DNA of 64,000 nt. It comes from CAVWGP01 sp963754645. Its GTDB lineage: Bacteria > Pseudomonadota > Alphaproteobacteria > Bin65. The notes beneath the pieces were generated by a model. That model did not search any database, was not told where the DNA came from, and saw only the letters and a program-made list of their open reading frames with translations. Location: positions 496,001-560,000 of the forward strand of contig CAVWGP010000011.1 in NCBI GenBank assembly GCA_963754645.1, given 5' to 3'. This document shows positions 11,184 through 19,859 of this stretch, in pieces. A program made the translations under genes and the position numbers. Position 1 is the first letter of the stretch, and each line of letters opens with the position of its first letter.

Positions 11184-12794
11184 TCACTTCTTTTTGGTTC
11201 GGCCCACGTCGATGCCGTCGTAAAGATTGACCGGCGCAAAATCGTCGGTCAGGACCCGGGCATCGCCGCTTTCGCGCTTGACCTCGTCCTTCAACAGCGA
11301 AGCGAGGTCGTAACGGAACTTGAATTGCACCTGCCGCGACTTGGCCTGGGCCAGCTTCTCGTCGGCTGACATGGGCGGCACAAGTCGGGCAAGCACAATG
11401 GCGTTGCCGCCCCATTCATATACTTCGATAGTCTTAAAGATTCGCTTTAGCGTCGCCAGCGAGCTCAGGAAAAGCTGTGAATTGGCGCGCACATTGAGCA
11501 CCGCGACGCCGTCCGGCTCCATTCGCGCCGCCAGCAAATGGTAAAATTCCATGGTTAAAAGATGAAACGGCACATAACCGCCGCGAAACGCATCGATCAC
11601 GACGATATCGTGCTTGGCCTTGTTGCGCATCAGGAAGACGCGGCCGTCGCCGGTCGCGATGCGGTGGCGCGCGCTCTCGGTCACGCCGAAATATTTCTTC
11701 GCCGCCTCGACCACGCCGGGATCGAGTTCGACCGACATGACTTGGATGTCGGGTATGTGGCGCAGGAAATAGTCTGAAACGCTGCCGCCGCCCAAGCCCA
11801 CCATCAGCAGGGAGCGAAGCTTTCCGGCATAGGCCGCGCCGAGCGTCTGATACTGCGAATGGACGAGCGGAAGCTGGCCGCGATCGCGCAGGTTGAGCGC
11901 CGATTGCCGCACGTTCTCGCCCTTGAGACGGAACGTCATCGAGAGAAAGTCGCCCTTCTGCACGATGAAGATGTTGTTGTATTCGGTCTCGATCTGGTCG
12001 CGAACCAAGGTCGGATAGATCGGATCGGGCTTGTCTTCGATATAGACGTTGTCGCGCGGTTCCTGGGCCGCGGCGCCTTCAAGGGGCGGCAGGGCAAGCG
12101 CGATCGCGAGCGCCGCCAGGCCGGCCACGGCGCGCCGCCGCAGCCGCAGGGCAAGCGGGGCGCGGGCCAAGACGAAGGACAGGCCCGACGCGATGCCGAT
12201 CGCCGACAGAAGATAAGTGATGTTGCGGCTGCCCATGATGGGAATGAGGTAGAACGTGACGAAGATCGTGCCGAAAATGCTGCCCAACGTCGAAATGCCG
12301 TAGATGCGTCCGGCGACGGTGCCCGAGCGGGCGGTGGCGCGCAGCGTCAAGCGGATTGCGTAGGGCGAATAGACGCCGAGCAGCGCGAGGGGCACGAAAA
12401 GCAGGGCCATGGACCCTGCCAGCGAGCCCCAGCGCTCGCTTTCGATCGCGTCGAACAAGGTCGAAAGCAACGGAATCGCGAACAAGGGGATGACGGCGAG
12501 ATAGGCCGAGCCGCCGACGATGAGCCAGCCAAGGCCGGTCGGGGTCGGCTTTCGGTCGGCCAGCCAGCCGCCGAAGAAATAGCCGGCGGTCAGCGCCGCG
12601 AGCACGGTCGAAATCAGCGCCGCCCAGGTATAAATGCCGCTGCCGAAAAACGGATTGAGGTAGCGGCTGCCAAGCATCTCGAACCCCATCACCACGGCGC
12701 CGGTGACGAAGGCATTGATGTAGATGAGCCAGATAAAGCCCGGCGACAATTCCCCAACGGCGCCGCCGTTCTCCGGCGCGGTCTGCCCCGTCAT
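11184..12794 (-). CDS. Polytopic membrane protein fused to spermidine synthase-like domain
   Basis: A 536-residue fusion. The N-terminal half (about residues 10-240) is a set of membrane segments resembling half an MFS transporter, beginning FIWLIYINAFVTGAVVMGFEM. The C-terminal half is a spermidine synthase-like Rossmann methyltransferase fold: LMVGLGGGSVSDYFLRH, the acidic SVELDPGVVE, then ATGDGRVF and DIVVIDAF. Such fused MFS/aminopropyltransferase-like proteins are widespread, but few are characterised and polyamine synthesis is not proven. The ATG at 12794 sits 7 bases after GGGAG and is preferred over an upstream start that adds 11 residues. It lies between two kinase genes on the same strand. 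Confidence 0.85.
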   Translation of the reverse strand: MTGQTAPENGGAVGELSPGFIWLIYINAFVTGAVVMGFEMLGSRYLNPFFGSGIYTWAALISTVLAALTAGYFFGGWLADRKPTPTGLGWLIVGGSAYLAVIPLFAIPLLSTLFDAIESERWGSLAGSMALLFVPLALLGVYSPYAIRLTLRATARSGTVAGRIYGISTLGSIFGTIFVTFYLIPIMGSRNITYLLSAIGIASGLSFVLARAPLALRLRRRAVAGLAALAIALALPPLEGAAAQEPRDNVYIEDKPDPIYPTLVRDQIETEYNNIFIVQKGDFLSMTFRLKGENVRQSALNLRDRGQLPLVHSQYQTLGAAYAGKLRSLLMVGLGGGSVSDYFLRHIPDIQVMSVELDPGVVEAAKKYFGVTESARHRIATGDGRVFLMRNKAKHDIVVIDAFRGGYVPFHLLTMEFYHLLAARMEPDGVAVLNVRANSQLFLSSLATLKRIFKTIEVYEWGGNAIVLARLVPPMSADEKLAQAKSRQVQFKFRYDLASLLKDEVKRESGDARVLTDDFAPVNLYDGIDVGRTKKK

Positions 12795-12933
12795 GTGCTC
12801 GCTCCCATGCCTTGCGCACGCCTTCACTGGCGCGGCTTAAGCACCGACCATAGCGGGGGCAAGGGCGGCAATCACCGGAAATCTTCCCAGGCCGCGCCAG
12901 ATCGAGCGCGGCCTGGCCGAGAGCGGCGCGGGC

Positions 12934-13899
12934 TTAGCGGACCAGAAGCGTCAAGCCCAGCATTTTCTTGAGCTGTGCCGGGTCGCTCATGACCAGCATG
13001 AACGCGCTCATCACGTTGGTCGGCGCTTGCGGATTGGCGACGATCGAAATTTCGCCCGGATTGTTGATGAATTTGACCGCCGCGTCGATAAATTCACGGC
13101 TGACGGCGTCCTTCGCCTCTTTTCGCTCTTTCGCGAGATCGGCCAGGATCGCATTCTTCGCCGCTTGCTCGGATTGGCTTTTCTTCTTGGCTTCGGAGCG
13201 GATCAGGCGTTGCACGATCGATTTGTCCTTGAAGACGATCTTGGCGCCGACGAAGTTGAGGCGCGCCAAGAGGCCCATCACCGCTTGCTCGCCGCCCTTC
13301 TCCTTGTCCTCGCTGGCCAATCCCTTGAGATCGGCGGGATCGATGCCGCTTAGCTTGATCGAAAAGCTGAGTTCGCCGCCATCGACGACTTCGAGGGCGA
13401 AATTGGCGACATCGATGGTTTTCGAGGCGGCATCGAACTTGTAGGTCAGGGTGGCGTTGAGGGTCAGCGACTCGTAGCCCAGTTCCTTCAGCCCTTTTTG
13501 GCCTTCCTCGTCCATCGCGTCGGCCGGAATAGCGGCTTGACGAATGGTGATGTCGATGAAAGTCGGCTCTTTGGAATTGTCCCAGTCGTAGTTGCGCACC
13601 TCGAACGCGCCAATGCGCATGGTTTTCTTGTCGGGCGAGGTCAGCACGATGTCCTTGATGACGAGGCCGTTCGGCGTGGTGCCGGCTTCGATGGAGCCGT
13701 AGGTTGCGTCGCCGCCCTCTTTCTTAAATCCGTCGATCAAGATGTCGGCGCGCTTCTTGAGATCGGGATTGCCGAGGCCTTGGACAAGAATGACGCCGTC
13801 GCGGCTCGGCTGTTCGCCCGCCGCCGGCAGCGGGGCGAGCCCGATGCTAGCCGCGATTGCCAGGGTCAAAAAGGTCGCGCGGAAATCACGGTTTTGCAT
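12934..13899 (-). CDS. Uncharacterised exported protein, family member C
   Basis: A 321-residue protein with a signal peptide (about residues 1-27, LTLAIAASIGLAPLPAAGE), so predicted periplasmic. It is a paralogue of the proteins at 841-1857 and 2687-3634: the core reads NYDWDNSKEPTFIDI, followed by ELSFSIKLSGID and a C-terminal PGEISIVANPQAP block. About 60 residues near the C-terminus are Lys/Ala/Glu-rich and may be helical (KKKSQSEQAAKNA). It sits between the fused spermidine-synthase gene and the large kinase, all on the minus strand, suggesting a shared function in the envelope. Function unknown. Confidence 0.78.
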   Translation of the reverse strand: MQNRDFRATFLTLAIAASIGLAPLPAAGEQPSRDGVILVQGLGNPDLKKRADILIDGFKKEGGDATYGSIEAGTTPNGLVIKDIVLTSPDKKTMRIGAFEVRNYDWDNSKEPTFIDITIRQAAIPADAMDEEGQKGLKELGYESLTLNATLTYKFDAASKTIDVANFALEVVDGGELSFSIKLSGIDPADLKGLASEDKEKGGEQAVMGLLARLNFVGAKIVFKDKSIVQRLIRSEAKKKSQSEQAAKNAILADLAKERKEAKDAVSREFIDAAVKFINNPGEISIVANPQAPTNVMSAFMLVMSDPAQLKKMLGLTLLVR

Positions 13900-13986
13900 G
13901 AAGGTCTCCAGAGCAGAGGTTACGACACTACTGACTACGCGGCGATCGGTGCGAGTATCGCCTGCGCCAGGCTTGGGGCTGCAATA

Positions 13987-16900
13987 TCAACGATAGCCTA
14001 GGCGCATAACCCAAATTCGCATTTCTGCGGGAATTTTCTCGGGCTGAGTCCGCCGCGGCGCGCCGGGCAGCGGCGGCGCTTCAGCCTCAGGCCGGGTTAC
14101 CGACGAACCGGCAACGATCACACCCCCATCGGGAAGCCAAGCCAAAGCGGTCAATTCATCGTCGAATTCTTTACCTAGGGTCAAATCCCAAAGCAAGACG
14201 AGATCGGACGACATGCGCACGAGCCAGCCATCCTTGCGGCCGGCGCCTTTCGACTCGATCGAGCCTGAGAAAAAGAATCCGCCATCGGCCAGCATGGCGC
14301 CCGAATCGAGCGAGTCGGCTTTGTCGTCTTTGCCGCCGTTCAGCGCCTGCTTGCGCCGCAGGCTGCCGTCGAACGTCAGACGCAAGAACCATGGCTTGGC
14401 GACCGGTTCGGCCGCAGCCGTCGCCGGCACCCGGCGCTGGCCGGCGCGCGCCGGATTCGGCGGTTCGTGCAGCGTTTCCGCCAAAACGAAAACATCGCCA
14501 TCGGGCAACGCCATGATGGACTTCGCGCGTTCGTCGCGCGCGCTGCCGAAATACTTGCCATCGGCGCCCCACGCCGGCTGGCCTGCCTGGTCGACCTTGA
14601 GCACCCATACGTCGGCACCGCCGGCGCCGCGCGAACTTATGGTTCCAGCGGCGATAATGCTGCCATCCTGCAACACCGAAACGCTCTGAAAGCTATCGAT
14701 CAGGCCCGGATCCCGGCCGCCGCCGAAGGTCTTTTCCCAAGCGGTGGTTCCTTCGGGCGTAAGGCGTAGGAGCCAGCCTTGATATCCGCCCGCATTCTTG
14801 GCGTTGGTCGTGCCGGAAACGACGAGGCCGCCGTCCTGGGCAGCGGCCACGGCGTAAGCAATCGTGTCTTTCGTTTCGCCAAAGGTCTTTTCCCATTTGA
14901 CGTCGCCATCGGCGCTGAGGCGCGCCACCCACGCGGATTGTCCCCTGCCGTCGGAGCGCGGCCGGCCGCCGACGATCGCAATCATGCCGTCGGCCAGCAG
15001 CGCCACGGCGCTGCCGGTGTCGAGCCGCGTATTGGCGAAGATGCGCGGCTCGCCGATCAGGCGTCCGCTCTTGCCGTCGATCCAGCGCAGCCACACTTCC
15101 GCGCGGCCGGTTTTCGGCGAATGGCGGTCGCCGGCGAGCAGCAAATTGCCGCTGTTGAGCACGAAAACGCGGCGCACGATTTCTTGGCCGTGCGCGGGCA
15201 ATAGTTCCGACCACAAGCGCTCGGGCGCCAAGACCCGGCTGCGGATCGCGGCCGCCTCGGCATTGGCGGCGCCACTATTGGCCGGCGGCACTGGGGTTGT
15301 ATTGTTCGTGTTGTCCGGCACGGGCGGCGCGGGCGGCACCGAGGGAATGGTGGACGCGGACTCGTTGCCGCCCCGATTATCGTTTGGCGCCGGTGTCGCG
15401 CCGCCATTGCGCACCGCCACGCTGCGGCTCTTCTCCTGCGCCTTATGCAGAAAGTAGGTCGCGCCAACGGCGCCGCCAACGGCAAAAATTGCCAGACCGA
15501 CGGCAACAACAAATACTTGGCTATGCGCGGAAGATTTGCGGCGGAGCTTCAAGGCGGCGGCGACGGGATGGGGCGTCGCTTCGGTGCCGCTGGAAACGAA
15601 ATTTTGCGGCGCCGCATGTTTGGTGCGCGCGCGCGCAGGCTTGCCGGGCGCGACCGGCGGCGCCGCGGCCGGGACGTGCGACCTCGCGAGGATGACGGCC
15701 GGCGCGGGCGCGGGCGCTTCGGCCGGCTCTGCCGGCAAGAGCGGCGCGTGCGCCATCAGCGAATTTGGTTCGCCGGCGTCGTAGTCGCGGTCGGGCAGCT
15801 GCAACTGTGGCGAAGCCATCGCGCTCGCCGGCTCAAAAACCGGCGTCGGACCGAAGGACGGCGCATGACCATCGGCCAAATTGCGCCGTGAATGTGTCCG
15901 GCGCGATAGCGAATCGACAGCCGGATTTCCGAAAGCCGGCAAGACCGGCGCGTCGGCCGCGGCTAGGCGGCGCGAGTGCGAGCGCCGCGAGGGCGAATCG
16001 ACCATGGGATTTCCGAAGACCGGCACGTGCGGCAAATCTTGCGCCGGGCGCCGCGAATGCGCGCGACGCGACGGAGCATCGACCGGATTGAATTTGAATA
16101 CCGGCGCCGGCTGCAGCGGTGCCGGCGGCGGCTGGGGCGCTTGCCGGCGGAGCGCAGGCGTCGCTTGTTTGGGCGCCGGGCCGCCTTCGACGATCGCCAT
16201 GAACGAGCGAACCGATTGCGGCCGCTCGTTTTCCAGCACCGCCAGCGCGCTGTCGATCGCGAGAAGGAGCGATGGCGAATAATCGCCAAGCGCGATATCG
16301 CGCGCGCGTTTCAGCGGATCGGGCTGGTTGCGAATTCGCTCGGCGATGCGCTTTGGCGCATCGATCGGCCGCTCGCCGGTCACGCAATGGTACATTACGG
16401 CGCCCAACGCATAGACGTCGGTCCAGGGGCCCTGATTGCCGTCCGGCTCGTATTGCTCGTAGGGCGCGTAGCCTTCGGTTATGATCGCCGTGACGCCTTG
16501 GGTTTGGTGCGACAAAGAATGCCGCGCCGAACCGAAATCGATCAGGACCGGGGATCCGTCGCGCCGGATGTAAATGTTGGCCGGTTTGATATCGCGGTGC
16601 AGGAATCCCTTGTCATGGACCTCCGACAGGCCGATGGCGAGCGGCCGCAACAGATTTTCCACGTCGCGCTCCGGAAGCTTGCCGACCGACTCAAGTACCT
16701 CGGCAAGGCTCTTCCCGTCCTGGAACGCCATAACCAGGTAGCCGGTGCCGTTGGCCTCGAAGAAGCGATGGACGGGAATGATGTTTGGATGCTGAAATGC
16801 GACCAGCGTCTTGGCTTCGGATCGGAAGCGATCGAGTCCCCAGGCAAATTGCTTCGCTTCGGCCTCGCCGTAAGCGATAACCGTTCGACCGTCGTTGAAG

Positions 16901-17067
16901 CGGCCGGCCAGCGTGTTCGGTAGATACTCTTTGATGGCAACCAGCCGATCGAGCGGCAGATCGATTGCCTTGTAAGTAATACCAAAGCCGCCGGAGCCGA
17001 GAACGGATTCGATGCGAAATCCTTCGACTTCCGTTCCGACCGCGAGAGTTTTTGCCTGCAAATCCAT
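13987..17067 (-). CDS. Large Hanks-type Ser/Thr kinase with repeat linker and propeller-like sensor region
   Basis: A 1026-residue transmembrane kinase. The kinase domain (about residues 15-295) has GSGGFG, Lys46, HRD 157-159 and DFG 177-179, the same numbering as the kinase at 9586-11112. A long Pro/Ala-rich cytoplasmic linker (about 296-515) contains three copies of a SRRxHSRR-type repeat (residues 326-395). One membrane segment lies at about 517-540, followed by a Pro/Asn/Thr-rich spacer. The extracytoplasmic part (about 610-1026) has repeated units of the form GWLLRL...WEKTFGG...DGG.VVAG, typical of beta-propeller blades. It is the first gene of the minus-strand cluster and is divergent from phoR, with 110 bases between starts. 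Ligand and substrates are unknown. Confidence 0.92.
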   Translation of the reverse strand: MDLQAKTLAVGTEVEGFRIESVLGSGGFGITYKAIDLPLDRLVAIKEYLPNTLAGRFNDGRTVIAYGEAEAKQFAWGLDRFRSEAKTLVAFQHPNIIPVHRFFEANGTGYLVMAFQDGKSLAEVLESVGKLPERDVENLLRPLAIGLSEVHDKGFLHRDIKPANIYIRRDGSPVLIDFGSARHSLSHQTQGVTAIITEGYAPYEQYEPDGNQGPWTDVYALGAVMYHCVTGERPIDAPKRIAERIRNQPDPLKRARDIALGDYSPSLLLAIDSALAVLENERPQSVRSFMAIVEGGPAPKQATPALRRQAPQPPPAPLQPAPVFKFNPVDAPSRRAHSRRPAQDLPHVPVFGNPMVDSPSRRSHSRRLAAADAPVLPAFGNPAVDSLSRRTHSRRNLADGHAPSFGPTPVFEPASAMASPQLQLPDRDYDAGEPNSLMAHAPLLPAEPAEAPAPAPAVILARSHVPAAAPPVAPGKPARARTKHAAPQNFVSSGTEATPHPVAAALKLRRKSSAHSQVFVVAVGLAIFAVGGAVGATYFLHKAQEKSRSVAVRNGGATPAPNDNRGGNESASTIPSVPPAPPVPDNTNNTTPVPPANSGAANAEAAAIRSRVLAPERLWSELLPAHGQEIVRRVFVLNSGNLLLAGDRHSPKTGRAEVWLRWIDGKSGRLIGEPRIFANTRLDTGSAVALLADGMIAIVGGRPRSDGRGQSAWVARLSADGDVKWEKTFGETKDTIAYAVAAAQDGGLVVSGTTNAKNAGGYQGWLLRLTPEGTTAWEKTFGGGRDPGLIDSFQSVSVLQDGSIIAAGTISSRGAGGADVWVLKVDQAGQPAWGADGKYFGSARDERAKSIMALPDGDVFVLAETLHEPPNPARAGQRRVPATAAAEPVAKPWFLRLTFDGSLRRKQALNGGKDDKADSLDSGAMLADGGFFFSGSIESKGAGRKDGWLVRMSSDLVLLWDLTLGKEFDDELTALAWLPDGGVIVAGSSVTRPEAEAPPLPGAPRRTQPEKIPAEMRIWVMRLGYR
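15883..16092 (-). repeat. Three tandem repeats coding for PVDxxSRRxHSRR in the kinase linker
   Basis: Inside the large kinase gene, residues 326-395 hold three copies of a 27-28 residue unit. The conserved part reads NPVDAPSRRAHSRR, NPMVDSPSRRSHSRR and NPAVDSLSRRTHSRR. The Val-Asp pairs are at 329, 356 and 384. The DNA of the copies is also similar, so this looks like recent duplication. The basic, Ser-rich pattern would suit (auto)phosphorylation or docking, but that is inference. Confidence 0.85.
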
Positions 17068-17177
17068 TAGGCAAAATCTGACGAAAAGAGGTTAAGAAAT
17101 CGGATGTTTTTGCATTTGCCCAGCGATCACGGAAGGGCTGATCGAGGTGTAATTTTCGACTTGGCCAAGCAAAGCCG

Positions 17178-18620
17178 ATGAAAACAAATTCCTCACACTC
17201 TATTCGGGTTCGAAAAGATGTTAACCACAATTTGTGGAGAACGGTTTCGATTCTGAGTGCACCAGGCGTGTTGGTGGTGCTCGGTTTCCTGGTTTTCGCG
17301 AAGCTTGATTGGCGCTGGGGCGTGTTGGGCCTCGGGCTGATTATGGTGGGGGCCGTTGCTGTGGCACGGTTTGCTGAGTTCGAGCTTCACCGCCTACATG
17401 ACCATATATTGGGGTTAAACAAGGCTGGCCCTACCAATGGCGGTGAGGCATGGCGCAGAGGTATGCAATGGCCGTCCATACTGCGCACCGCACAGGCTGC
17501 AAGCGAGGTCATTGGGCGGATTGCCGAACAGGGCGCGCTGCTTGAGCGCCGTTCATCGACGGCCGAACTTGTCCTCGAAGGCCTGCCCGACGGTGTGCTC
17601 CGCATCGATCGACGGTTCATCATTTTGGATGTCAATCCGGCGGCGCAGCGTCTCCTGGGCGGCGGCGCCCCGGGCCAAACCTTGACGGGCCTGCTGCGCG
17701 ATCCCGCCTTTACACGCGCCGTTGAACAGGCGCTCGGCGGCGCCGGTGTCCAGGAGGCGAGCTTCGTCTTGCATGGCGAGCCGGAGCGACTCATCCGCGC
17801 CACGGTCAAGCCGCTCGATGGCAGCGGACCGGGCGAGGCCGCCGCTCTCGTTGTCTTGCATGACGACACGGCGCGGCGGCGGCTCGATCAAATGCGGGCG
17901 GATTTCGTCGCCAATGTCTCGCATGAACTCAAAACGCCGCTCGCTTCGCTTATCGGTTTCATCGAGACGATTCGCGGCCCCGCCGCCAACGATGCCGCGG
18001 CGCGCGATCGCTTTCTCGAAATCATGCAGGAGCAAGCCGCGCGAATGCGCCGCTTGGTCGACGATATCATGTCGCTATCGCGCATCGAGCTCATGGAGCA
18101 CGAGGCGCCGACCGCCCGGATCGCGATCTTGCCCTTGTTGCAGAACCTGATCGAAGCGATGCAGGTGCAGGCGCTCGGGCGACGCGTCAGTTTCACGTTC
18201 GAACGCCAAACCGCCGAAGCGGATGCGCTGGAAGTCAACGGCGACCGCGACCAGCTCATCCAAGTTTTCCAAAACCTGGTCGACAACGCGGTCAAGTATG
18301 GACGCGACGGTACCCGCGTCACTATCGCCTTCCGTCGCGCCGGCGCCGAACGGTTGCCGGCGCGGGAAGGCATTCCGAGGGCGTCCGGCGCGGTCGAAGT
18401 CGACGTGATCGACCAGGGCGACGGGATCGCGCCCGAACACATCGCTCGTCTTACCGAGCGCTTTTATCGCGTCGATCGCGGGCGCTCGCGGCAACTCGGC
18501 GGTACCGGGCTCGGCCTCGCCATCGTCAAGCACATCCTCAACCGCCATGGCGGCTTGCTGCAGATCGAAAGCCAGCTCGGCCGGGGCAGCCGCTTCACCG
18601 TTGTCATGCCCGCGGCGTGA
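17178..18620 (+). CDS. phoR: Phosphate regulon sensor histidine kinase PhoR
   Basis: A 480-residue sensor kinase that responds to phosphate limitation through the PstSCAB-PhoU complex and phosphorylates PhoB. Two membrane segments lie at about 22-42 and 46-66, then a PAS domain (about 127-235), then the dimerisation box with phospho-acceptor His249 (ANVSHELKTP). The catalytic ATPase domain has QVFQNLVDNAVKYG, VIDQGDGIAPEHI and GGTGLGLAIVKHI. It lacks a large periplasmic domain, as usual for PhoR. It is 124 bases upstream of pstS, and the PhoB gene closes the cluster. Confidence 0.93.
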   Translation: MKTNSSHSIRVRKDVNHNLWRTVSILSAPGVLVVLGFLVFAKLDWRWGVLGLGLIMVGAVAVARFAEFELHRLHDHILGLNKAGPTNGGEAWRRGMQWPSILRTAQAASEVIGRIAEQGALLERRSSTAELVLEGLPDGVLRIDRRFIILDVNPAAQRLLGGGAPGQTLTGLLRDPAFTRAVEQALGGAGVQEASFVLHGEPERLIRATVKPLDGSGPGEAAALVVLHDDTARRRLDQMRADFVANVSHELKTPLASLIGFIETIRGPAANDAAARDRFLEIMQEQAARMRRLVDDIMSLSRIELMEHEAPTARIAILPLLQNLIEAMQVQALGRRVSFTFERQTAEADALEVNGDRDQLIQVFQNLVDNAVKYGRDGTRVTIAFRRAGAERLPAREGIPRASGAVEVDVIDQGDGIAPEHIARLTERFYRVDRGRSRQLGGTGLGLAIVKHILNRHGGLLQIESQLGRGSRFTVVMPAA

Positions 18621-18657
18621 TGTCGCGTTGGGGCCCGCCGGGCGCGTTGAAATAAAA

Positions 18658-18675
18658 CTGTCATCGAACTGCAAT
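18658..18675 (+). promoter_or_regulatory. Pho box (PhoB binding site) upstream of pstS
   Basis: Two 7-base direct repeats, CTGTCAT and CTGCAAT, separated by CGAA, give the 11-base helical spacing of a PhoB box (consensus CTGTCAT-N4-CTGTCAT). The site lies 70-87 bases before the pstS start, where PhoB would replace a -35 element. This makes pstS and the genes behind it a predicted phosphate-starvation operon. Confidence 0.85.
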
Positions 18676-18744
18676 ACGTTCGTCCATTGCCGCCGTTAGG
18701 GTCCAAGCGGACTCGGAAACCGACAACACGACGGGAGAGAATTC

Positions 18745-19785
18745 ATGTGGAAGAAATCTTTTTTGCTGGCGGCGGCAGCGGCATTCGGTATCGCCGGCAC
18801 GGCTCAGGCGCGTGACCAGATCCGCATCGTCGGGTCTTCGACGGTTTACCCGTTTTCAACCGTGGTGGCCGAGCGCTTCGCCAAGGCCGGCAAGTTCAAG
18901 GCGCCGGTGGTCGAATCGACCGGCACCGGCGGCGGCTTGAAGCTGTTCTGCGCCGGCGTCGGCACGCAGCATCCCGACATGACCAATGCCTCGCGGCGCA
19001 TCAAGGCCAGCGAAGTCGAACAATGCGCGCAGAACGGCGTCAAGGACATCGCCGAGATCAAGATCGGGTTCGACGGCATCGCCATCGCGGCGGCGAAAAC
19101 CGCGCCGAAATTCGATCTGACGTTGAAGCAAATCTTCCTGGCGCTCGCCAAGGACGTGCCCGAGGGCAACAAGGACGGCGGCAAGCTGATCGCCAACCCG
19201 AACAAGACTTGGAAGGATGTCGACCCGGCGCTGCCCGACCTCAAGATCGAAGTGCTCGGTCCGCCGCCGACATCGGGGACGCGCGACTCGTTCAACGAGC
19301 TGGCGCTCGAGGCCGGCTGCAACGGCATTCCGTCGCTGAAGGCGCTCGAGAAGAGCGACGCCAAGCGGCACAAGCAGGTTTGCCAAGGCGTGCGCGAAGA
19401 CGGCGCCTTCATCGAGGCGGGCGAGAACGACAACGTCATCGTCCAGAAGCTCGTCGCCAATCCGAACGCGATCGGCGTTTTCGGCTTCGGCTTTCTCGAT
19501 CAAAACCGCGACAAGATCGTGGGGCACTCGGTCAACGGCGTCGAGCCGGGCTTCGAAACGATCTCGAGCGGCAAATACCCGATCGCGCGCGATATGTATT
19601 TCTACGTCAAGAAGGCGCATGTCGGCACGGTTCCCGGGATCAAGGAATTCGTCGCCGAGTTCACCAGCAATGCCGCCATGGGCCGGCGCGGCTATCTCGC
19701 CGGCAAGGGCTTGGTGCCGCTGCCGGACGCGGAATTCAAGAAAGTCAACGAAGTCGGCAAGGCGTTACCCAATCTCAGCATGTAA
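18745..19785 (+). CDS. pstS: Phosphate ABC transporter substrate-binding protein PstS
   Basis: A 346-residue periplasmic phosphate-binding protein that delivers phosphate to PstCA. A signal peptide (about residues 1-22, cleaved after AQA) precedes IRIVGSSTVYPF, the conserved N-terminal phosphate-loop region. Further motifs are STGTGGGLKLFCAGVG, PTSGTRDSF and the C-terminal YLAGKGLVPLP. A GGGAGAG ribosome binding site lies just upstream of the ATG. It is preceded by a Pho box and followed by a hairpin before pstC. Confidence 0.96.
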   Translation: MWKKSFLLAAAAAFGIAGTAQARDQIRIVGSSTVYPFSTVVAERFAKAGKFKAPVVESTGTGGGLKLFCAGVGTQHPDMTNASRRIKASEVEQCAQNGVKDIAEIKIGFDGIAIAAAKTAPKFDLTLKQIFLALAKDVPEGNKDGGKLIANPNKTWKDVDPALPDLKIEVLGPPPTSGTRDSFNELALEAGCNGIPSLKALEKSDAKRHKQVCQGVREDGAFIEAGENDNVIVQKLVANPNAIGVFGFGFLDQNRDKIVGHSVNGVEPGFETISSGKYPIARDMYFYVKKAHVGTVPGIKEFVAEFTSNAAMGRRGYLAGKGLVPLPDAEFKKVNEVGKALPNLSM

Positions 19786-19799
19786 GCGACCGAAACCGT

Positions 19800-19825
19800 C
19801 CGCTCCGGTGCGCCAGCCGGAGCGG
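19800..19825 (+). promoter_or_regulatory. Intercistronic hairpin between pstS and pstC
   Basis: A perfect 9-base-pair stem, CCGCTCCGG at 19800-19808 and CCGGAGCGG at 19817-19825, with an 8-base loop. No T-run follows, so it is not a classical terminator. Its position behind the abundant binding-protein gene suggests an mRNA-stabilising or attenuating element that raises PstS relative to the membrane subunits. That role is inferred. Confidence 0.6.
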
Positions 19826-19859
19826 CCGTCCTCGTCCGCGCGGCGCGCATAGGCAAGCC

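Noticed and set aside
15660..16100. CRISPR-like array suggested by repeated DNA in the large kinase gene
   Set aside because: Only three imperfect copies, spaced by coding sequence in frame and translating to a conserved peptide. It is a protein repeat, not an array.
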